A stretch of 64,000 nucleotides of DNA from Tigheibacillus halophilus. GTDB lineage: Bacteria; Bacillota; Bacilli; Bacillales; Amphibacillaceae. Shown one piece after another: positions 58,964 through 64,000 of this stretch (position 1 is the first letter of the stretch; every line of letters starts with the position of its first letter). The stretch is from assembly GCF_042683165.1 (NCBI RefSeq), contig NZ_JBHUIZ010000005.1:372001-436000 (forward strand), read 5' to 3'. The translations under genes were made by a program, and so were the position numbers. The notes beneath the pieces were generated by a model. That model saw nothing but the letters and a program-made list of their open reading frames with translations, was not told the origin of the DNA and made no database searches.

Positions 58964-60133
58964 GTGCAGGAGGAAAAGGAAAATTTTGTCGTTTCCAAAG
59001 AAGACTGGTCTCTCCATCGCAAAGGATTTCAGGATCAGGAAAGGCATATGGAAAAAGTGAAGGATGCCATTAAAAATAACTTGCCAGATTTGATCACAGA
59101 AGAGAGTATTGTGATGAACGATGGAAAAAATATCGTGAAAATACCGATCAGATCTTTGGATGAATACAAAATCCGCTATAATCATAACAAATCAAAGCAT
59201 GTTGGGCAGGGCAGTGGGGACAGCAAGGTTGGGGATGTCATTGCCAGGGATGGCTCAGGAAAACAGAAGGCTCAAGGCGGATCAGGTGAAGGGAAGGCCG
59301 GCGACAAACCTGGTGTAGACTATTATGAAGCGGAAGTATCGATGGCAGAAGTAGAAGAACTTCTTTTCAAGGAGCTGGAGCTGCCTGATCTGGAAGAAAA
59401 GGATCAAGCGAATATCATTGTCGAACAAACGGAATTTAATGATGTACGTAAAAAAGGGTTGATGGGTAATGTGGATAAGAAACGGACAATTTTATCTGCA
59501 TTGAAACGGAATGCTACCAAGGGTACGCCAACCATTGCCCCCATTTATGAAGAAGATCTGCGATTTAAGACATGGAATGAAGTGATCAGACAAGAATCCA
59601 ATGCGGTCTTGATCGCGATGATGGATACAAGTGCATCTATGGGCTCATTTGCCAAATTTCTTGCCAGAAGCTTCTTTTTCTGGACGACACGATTTTTACG
59701 TTCGCAATATGAACATGTGGATATTGAATTTATTGCGCATCATACAGAAGCTAAAGTCGTGACAGAGGAGGAGTTTTTTACCAAAGGGGAGAGCGGCGGA
59801 ACCATTTGCTCTTCTGCATATCAAAAAGCGCTGGAAGTCATAGATGAAAAATATCCGCCAAGCCGTTATAATATTTACCCTTTCCATTTCTCCGATGGGG
59901 AGAACTTTTCGACAGATAATGCACGCTGCACGAGGCTGATACAGGAGCTCATGAAGATTTCAAATATGTTCGGTTATGGGGAAGTAAATGTGTATGACCG
60001 TTATTCGACATTGATGAAGACATTCCGCAATATTGAAGATCCGAAATTTCGGCATTATGTGTTAAAGGAAAAAAATGATGTCTATCCAGCTATGAAAAAC
60101 TTTTTTCAGAAAAAAGTGTCTGCAACCGTGTAA
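58964..60133 (+). CDS. yhbH: Sporulation protein YhbH (VWA domain)
   Basis: A 389-residue YhbH. The N-terminus (FVVSKEDWSLHRKGFQDQERH) and Gly/Ser/Lys linker around residues 80-115 lead to a von Willebrand A domain with the metal site DTSAS at about residues 221-225. Members are DUF444 proteins that, with PrkA and SpoVR, form a stress/sporulation set. The GTG at 58964 follows AAGGTGGGG. It has its own sigma-E-like promoter, after the prkA terminator. Confidence 0.93.
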   Translation: MQEEKENFVVSKEDWSLHRKGFQDQERHMEKVKDAIKNNLPDLITEESIVMNDGKNIVKIPIRSLDEYKIRYNHNKSKHVGQGSGDSKVGDVIARDGSGKQKAQGGSGEGKAGDKPGVDYYEAEVSMAEVEELLFKELELPDLEEKDQANIIVEQTEFNDVRKKGLMGNVDKKRTILSALKRNATKGTPTIAPIYEEDLRFKTWNEVIRQESNAVLIAMMDTSASMGSFAKFLARSFFFWTTRFLRSQYEHVDIEFIAHHTEAKVVTEEEFFTKGESGGTICSSAYQKALEVIDEKYPPSRYNIYPFHFSDGENFSTDNARCTRLIQELMKISNMFGYGEVNVYDRYSTLMKTFRNIEDPKFRHYVLKEKNDVYPAMKNFFQKKVSATV

Positions 60134-60154
60134 AATGTAGCTTCCAGAATATGC

Positions 60155-60200
60155 AGAGCGGATGAAGAAAGGGTCGTGACCGCTTTTCTTCACCCGCTCT
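60155..60200. terminator. Bidirectional terminator after yhbH
   Basis: AGAGCGGATGAAGAAA pairs with TTTTCTTCACCCGCTCT (one mismatch). It overlaps the last codons of the convergent hypothetical gene. Confidence 0.8.
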
Positions 60201-60567
60201 GTGTCATGTTCGGATCACCATCTGGCCTAATTTCGTACGTACCGCGAGTGGTATGCAGTTGCAGCGCACTGCCATTCATCTTGTAGCTGGCTGTATCTTC
60301 CAGCGGAATGTCATAAACTGCATCAGGCAGCGGCTGTTCCTTCCGGTCAGTTTGTATGCTTCCTGTGCCATTAAGATGTAACGTGTACAGGGACTGATAA
60401 TTATCAAGCTTTCTTGTGTTTTTATCATATGAGATACTGTTCAGTTCCATTCGAATTTCATCCACATCACGTAATTCGTCCTTCTTAATGCAAATATGGC
60501 TGCCGTGCCATTTTTCAAGCTGTGCATGCAAACCTTCGATGTCCAGTTTGTTTTTTTCGTTCAACAC
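60190..60567 (-). CDS. Small protein of unknown function
   Basis: About 125 residues of mixed charged and hydrophobic sequence, without a recognised motif (LDIEGLHAQLEKWHGSHICIKKDELRDVDEIRMELNSI). It ends at TGA within the yhbH terminator stem. GTG at 60567 or TTG at 60564 have GCAGGAGG at proper spacing; the ATG at 60573 is too near it. It is a hypothetical, apparently soluble protein with beta-strand-rich middle. Confidence 0.5.
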   Translation of the reverse strand: MLNEKNKLDIEGLHAQLEKWHGSHICIKKDELRDVDEIRMELNSISYDKNTRKLDNYQSLYTLHLNGTGSIQTDRKEQPLPDAVYDIPLEDTASYKMNGSALQLHTTRGTYEIRPDGDPNMTQSG

Positions 60568-60640
60568 TATCATCCTCCTGCAGTTTAGGATTTCCAAATC
60601 GGACAAGAACATGCAGGGGAAAAAGGTGTTTTCAAACGAA

Positions 60641-60666
60641 GGCACCTTCAGCTTTATGAAGGTGCC
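60641..60666 (-). terminator. Terminator of the CBS/ACT gene
   Basis: GGCACCTTC and GAAGGTGCC form a 9-bp perfect stem with an 8-base loop. It sits between the CBS/ACT gene stop and the next start. Confidence 0.75.
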
Positions 60667-60674
60667 CGCAAGTC

Positions 60675-61304
60675 CTAGTTCAATGTTTCGATATCCGTAA
60701 CAGTGAAATTATTTTTATCAAGGTCGTCACAAACCTTTTTCATCAGTGCTTCATCGACTTCCATTGGCAAGACGATGCAGACACGCCGAACGTAGTTGGA
60801 ATTGTTATTTAAGGAAATGACACTTTGCACATTGCAATGTTTATTCACGACGCGCAGCATCTTTTGCAGAGCACCGGAGTATTCAATCGTTCCGATGGTC
60901 AACGAATAGCTGCCATTATTCGCTCCCCAAGCATTTTCCAGCACCTGTATGACATTTCCGTTCGTCAAAATGCCGAGGAATGTTTTATTTTCATCCACGA
61001 TTGCCAGGTAAGGCAATTGTTTAATCAAAGAAAATACAGTGAAAAATGGGTCATCTTCCTTGGCATGGCCATTCTTGTTTTTGATCAGTTCTTTTACGGT
61101 TCCATCCAGTTTCCCATAATTTTTTTCATACTCGAGCAAGTGGACTTTGTAAATGTTGCCGACAAATGTTTTCTTGTCTTCGTCCAGCACGGGTATACAG
61201 CGGTAGCCGGAATCATTCAACTTCTTGAAAACAGTCTGTTTCGTGTCGTTCTCTTTCACGAACACCACATCATGCTTTGCAACGTAATCATTTTTGACTA
61301 ACAT
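60675..61304 (-). CDS. CBS and ACT domain protein, CbpA-like (cyclic di-AMP binding)
   Basis: A 209-residue protein with an N-terminal pair of CBS domains (residues about 5-130, GYRCIPVLDEDKKTFVGNIYK and LPYLAIVDENKTFLGILT) and a C-terminal ACT domain (SLTIGTIEYSGALQKMLRVVNKH...RVCIVLP). The arrangement is that of CbpA of Listeria, a cyclic di-AMP-binding protein; binding is inferred from architecture. The ATG at 61304 follows GAGGAG; an ATG at 61322 has no site. It is divergent from spoVR. Confidence 0.7.
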   Translation of the reverse strand: MLVKNDYVAKHDVVFVKENDTKQTVFKKLNDSGYRCIPVLDEDKKTFVGNIYKVHLLEYEKNYGKLDGTVKELIKNKNGHAKEDDPFFTVFSLIKQLPYLAIVDENKTFLGILTNGNVIQVLENAWGANNGSYSLTIGTIEYSGALQKMLRVVNKHCNVQSVISLNNNSNYVRRVCIVLPMEVDEALMKKVCDDLDKNNFTVTDIETLN

Positions 61305-61419
61305 AGCGTCACTCCTCACCACGATATATCTCTATTCTGCTATATATGATTACTAAATTCAATCATTATGAAATATTATTACTAAATAAAGTCTGCTTCA
61401 AATCACATGCTTATTTCAT

Positions 61420-61448
61420 TCAAGTTTTTTGTTCTCTCATCATAAACT
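61420..61448 (+). promoter_or_regulatory. sigma-E-like promoter of spoVR
   Basis: TCAAGTT and CATAAACT are 14 bp apart, the third sigma-E-like element of this type in the region. Confidence 0.55.
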
Positions 61449-61475
61449 ATACAAACCATATTTGGAGGGATCCGA

Positions 61476-62882
61476 TTGACTGAAGAAAAGGCATTGGAAA
61501 AAGCAATCGCCGAAATAACAGAGATCGCAAAGGGTTTTGGATTGGACTTTTACCCAATGCGTTATGAAATATGTCCAGCAGAAATCATTTATACATTTGG
61601 CGCATACGGCATGCCAACCAGATATACACATTGGAGCTTTGGGAAGCAATTCCACAGAATGAAGCTGCAGTATGATTTAGGGTTAAGCCAGATATATGAA
61701 CTCGTCATCAACTCTAACCCTTGTTACGCATTTTTGCTTGATACGAACTCACTCATTCAAAATAAGTTGATAGTAGCTCATGTACTGGCACATTGCGACT
61801 TCTTTAAAAATAATATCCGCTTTTCCAATACGCGAGATGATATGGTCGAAAGCATGACTGCGACTGCCGAGCGGATCGCCCACTACGAAATGGTGCATGG
61901 CAAAGACGAAGTGGAAAAATTCTTGGATGCCGTACTCTCTATCCAGGAGCATATCGATCCATCCATTATGCGTCCTAAGCTTCCGACTTATGAGGAAGAA
62001 GCGGAATCAACGGAAAGAAAAATAAAGACTGCTTATGATGACCTATGGGATTTGGATGACCGAAACAAGGATAAAAAGCCTTACAGGCGCAAAAAGCGCA
62101 AAAAGTTCCCGCCTCATCCGGAAAAAGATTTGTTGCTGTTTATTGAACAATATAGCAGTGAGTTGGAGGAATGGCAGCGGGATGTGCTGACGATGATGCG
62201 TGAAGAGATGCTCTATTTCTGGCCTCAATTGGAAACGAAAATTATGAATGAAGGATGGGCATCATATTGGCATCAGCGTATTGTGAGAGAGCTGGATCTC
62301 ACATCATCTGAAACAGTAGAATTTGCCAAGCTGAATGCGAATGTCGTCCAGCCTTCAAGGACACAAATCAATCCGTATTATTTAGGTGTGAAAATGTTTG
62401 AAGATATTGAAAAACGCTATGATAATCCGACAGAGGAGATGCGAGCGAGAGGGGTGAAACCAGGTACAGGACGCGAGAAAATTTTTGAAGTAAGAGAAGT
62501 GGAATCCGATATTTCCTTCATTCGCAACTTCCTGACTAAGGATCTGGTCTCAAGGGAAGATATGTATCTTTTTGAGAAAAAAGGAGATACATACCAGGTC
62601 TCCGATAAAGATTACGAGAATGTCCGAGATCAGCTCGTGTCGACCCGAGTCAATGGTGGGTTCCCATACATCACAGTAGTGGATGGGGACTATCTCCGAA
62701 ATGGCGAATTGTATTTGATGCACGGGTATGAAGGTGTGGAGCTGGACGTTTCCTATTTAGAGCATGTATTGCCTTATATTCACCAGCTGTGGGGCAGAGT
62801 CGTTCATTTGGAAACGGAAATCGACCAACGGACAGCGATATTCACCTATGATGGCAATAAGGTACACCGCAGGTATTTATAA
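61476..62882 (+). CDS. spoVR: Stage V sporulation protein R
   Basis: A 468-residue SpoVR, which takes part in spore cortex formation and belongs to a set with PrkA and YhbH. Family signatures are visible: FYPMRYEICPAEIIYTFGAYGMPTRYTHWSFGK (quoted in part), HVLAHCDFFKNN, MNEGWASYWHQRI, and NPYYLGVKMFEDIEKRYDNPTEEM near residue 300. The TTG at 61476 follows GGAGGGATC. A sigma-E-like promoter and a strong terminator frame the gene, so it is a single transcript. Confidence 0.94.
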   Translation: MTEEKALEKAIAEITEIAKGFGLDFYPMRYEICPAEIIYTFGAYGMPTRYTHWSFGKQFHRMKLQYDLGLSQIYELVINSNPCYAFLLDTNSLIQNKLIVAHVLAHCDFFKNNIRFSNTRDDMVESMTATAERIAHYEMVHGKDEVEKFLDAVLSIQEHIDPSIMRPKLPTYEEEAESTERKIKTAYDDLWDLDDRNKDKKPYRRKKRKKFPPHPEKDLLLFIEQYSSELEEWQRDVLTMMREEMLYFWPQLETKIMNEGWASYWHQRIVRELDLTSSETVEFAKLNANVVQPSRTQINPYYLGVKMFEDIEKRYDNPTEEMRARGVKPGTGREKIFEVREVESDISFIRNFLTKDLVSREDMYLFEKKGDTYQVSDKDYENVRDQLVSTRVNGGFPYITVVDGDYLRNGELYLMHGYEGVELDVSYLEHVLPYIHQLWGRVVHLETEIDQRTAIFTYDGNKVHRRYL

Positions 62883-62889
62883 CAAATAG

Positions 62890-62927
62890 AAGGGATTGCT
62901 CTTTCTGCCTGGAGAGCAATCCCTTTT
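62890..62927 (+). terminator. Terminator of spoVR
   Basis: AAGGGATTGCTCT pairs perfectly with AGAGCAATCCCTT around a 10-base loop, followed by TT. Confidence 0.9.
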
Positions 62928-62965
62928 GCCTGTGAATGCCGAAAAAATACAGTAATAGCAATCAA

Positions 62966-64000
62966 CTATATGGATTGCTTTTTGTCTTTTTTGGTGAATT
63001 TATCGACCAGCATGCTAGCGACGTTATCCCCCGTCACATTCAACAGGGTAGCTGGCGGATCAATGATCGCAGAAACTGCTGCAAGAATTGGCAAGGCTTC
63101 GACAGGGAGACCGAACAAGGATAAAATAAGCATTTCACCAATCATTCCGCCTTGCGGGATGGCGCCCATCACCATACCTACAAGCAAAGACAAACCGATA
63201 ATCAGCAAGTACGTATGCAGTCCGTCAAATGGGATATCAAAGATACTGAATACGAACATGATCTTCAATACACCGCCCATGACTGATCCATCCTTGTGCA
63301 GTGTGGCTCCCAATGGAATTGTGATGTCGGCAACTTCTGGGGTAACACCCATTTTCTTGGTCGATTCCAGATTCACCGGAATACTTGCTGCCGAACTGCA
63401 TGTCCCCAAGGCAGTAATAGATGGCGCGAACATATTCTTCCAGAAATCCAACACTCCATTTCTTCCGACAGCGATAAGTGCATAGATGGTAAAGAAAACA
63501 AAAAAATAAAGAATGGACAATGGATAATAAAAAAGCACTGCTCTGAAATAGGAGCCCATCAGGGAAGGACCGAACTCGCCAATCAAAGCTGCAAAATATG
63601 CACCAAGACCAATCGGAGCATAATACATGACAATTTTCACCATTTTGAGCATCGCTTCATTTCCTGATTCCAGAAACGCAGCAAGTGGTTTTCCTTTTTC
63701 ACCAATAAGGGAAACCGATAAGCCAAGCAATACGGAAAACACAATCAGTGCAAGCATATTCGAACGAGAAAATAAATCAGTGAAATCAGAAACAGTGACT
63801 GTTTTTACAATCTGAGTAGCAATCGGTTCTGTCTTTTCTGATACATCACCTTTTTCCAAGGAGATGTTCACCCCATCAGCAGGAGGGAACACCTTTGCCC
63901 CTATGATCGTTACAACAGAGGCGATGATGCCTGTCGCTACGAAAACAATCATCATCACCAACATGATTTTCCCAAAGCGTTTGCCACTTCCCATTTTTGC
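62966..64000 (-). CDS. DAACS family symporter, N-terminus outside window
   Basis: At least 342 residues of a dicarboxylate/amino acid:cation symporter; the frame is open through the right edge, so the start lies beyond. It has the serine-rich region GTCSSAASIPVNLE, the cation site PLGATLHKDGSVMGG and the C-terminal SAIIDPPATLLNVTGDNVASML. It differs clearly from the other DAACS protein in the window (50543-51796). The ATG at 63994 would give a protein lacking the first helix and is probably internal. Substrate unknown. Confidence 0.85.
   Translation of the reverse strand, partial: AKMGSGKRFGKIMLVMMIVFVATGIIASVVTIIGAKVFPPADGVNISLEKGDVSEKTEPIATQIVKTVTVSDFTDLFSRSNMLALIVFSVLLGLSVSLIGEKGKPLAAFLESGNEAMLKMVKIVMYYAPIGLGAYFAALIGEFGPSLMGSYFRAVLFYYPLSILYFFVFFTIYALIAVGRNGVLDFWKNMFAPSITALGTCSSAASIPVNLESTKKMGVTPEVADITIPLGATLHKDGSVMGGVLKIMFVFSIFDIPFDGLHTYLLIIGLSLLVGMVMGAIPQGGMIGEMLILSLFGLPVEALPILAAVSAIIDPPATLLNVTGDNVASMLVDKFTKKDKKQSI

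Overview
This window looks like the chromosome of a low-to-mid GC, endospore-forming member of the Bacillaceae. Genes use strong GGAGG-type ribosome sites with frequent GTG and TTG starts. The gene set is Bacillus-like: prkA, yhbH and spoVR sporulation genes, qoxABCD and cydABCD quinol oxidases, citS-citT-citM, rocD, and a yerO/swrC pair. GC appears to be in the low forties (not computed), which would fit Terribacillus or a relative; the genus is a guess. I see no rRNA, tRNA, CRISPR array or intact insertion sequence.

Layout. 1-4 kb: the end of an Eis-like acetyltransferase, a CPBP protease, a membrane protein and an RlmI-like rRNA methyltransferase. 3.6-8 kb: the TetR regulator yerO divergent from the RND exporter swrC, with three operator-like palindromes between them. 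8-12.2 kb: a CofE-like ligase divergent from a LysR regulator, then three small membrane-protein genes. 12.3-18.4 kb: a beta-lactam response block, blaI-blaR1 and a MecA/PbpC-type penicillin-binding protein, with matching BlaI-type operators at both promoters and a beta-helix gene between. 18.5-20.6 kb: SDR-marR-SDR operon headed by a perfect 31-bp palindrome. 20.6-21.0 kb: a 408-bp non-coding element with inverted ends. 21-28 kb: small conserved genes, an MFS pump with a divergent LysR gene, a DUF819 membrane protein and rocD. 28.4-34.2 kb: cydABCD read leftward from a promoter region with two Rex boxes. 34.6-41.3 kb: an L,D-transpeptidase, the citrate sensor, regulator and transporter, folE and a neighbouring unusual SDR. 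41.6-47.8 kb: qoxABCD, a YwcE-like gene, and a CNNM/CorC membrane protein behind a structured leader RNA. 48.1-50.5 kb: a chromosomal ParM-like actin and a ParR-like partner downstream of an array of GTAAAC-type hexamers, followed by a tiny ORF. 50.5-55.5 kb: a DAACS symporter, a uracil-DNA-glycosylase-like protein and a polar amino-acid ABC transporter. 55.8-64 kb: a coiled-coil protein, prkA, yhbH, a CBS/ACT protein, spoVR and the start of a second DAACS symporter (cut by the window).

How it works together. Respiration is served by two terminal quinol oxidases, the bd type apparently under Rex (NADH) control. Cell-envelope defence is served by the SwrC exporter with its TetR switch and by the Bla/Mec-like circuit. 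prkA, yhbH and spoVR share sigma-E-like promoters with near-identical -10 boxes. The segments most worth following up are the ParM/ParR cassette with its iteron array, the structured leader RNA with an overlapping leader peptide before the CNNM gene, the intrinsic beta-lactam-sensing block, and the 408-bp intergenic element.
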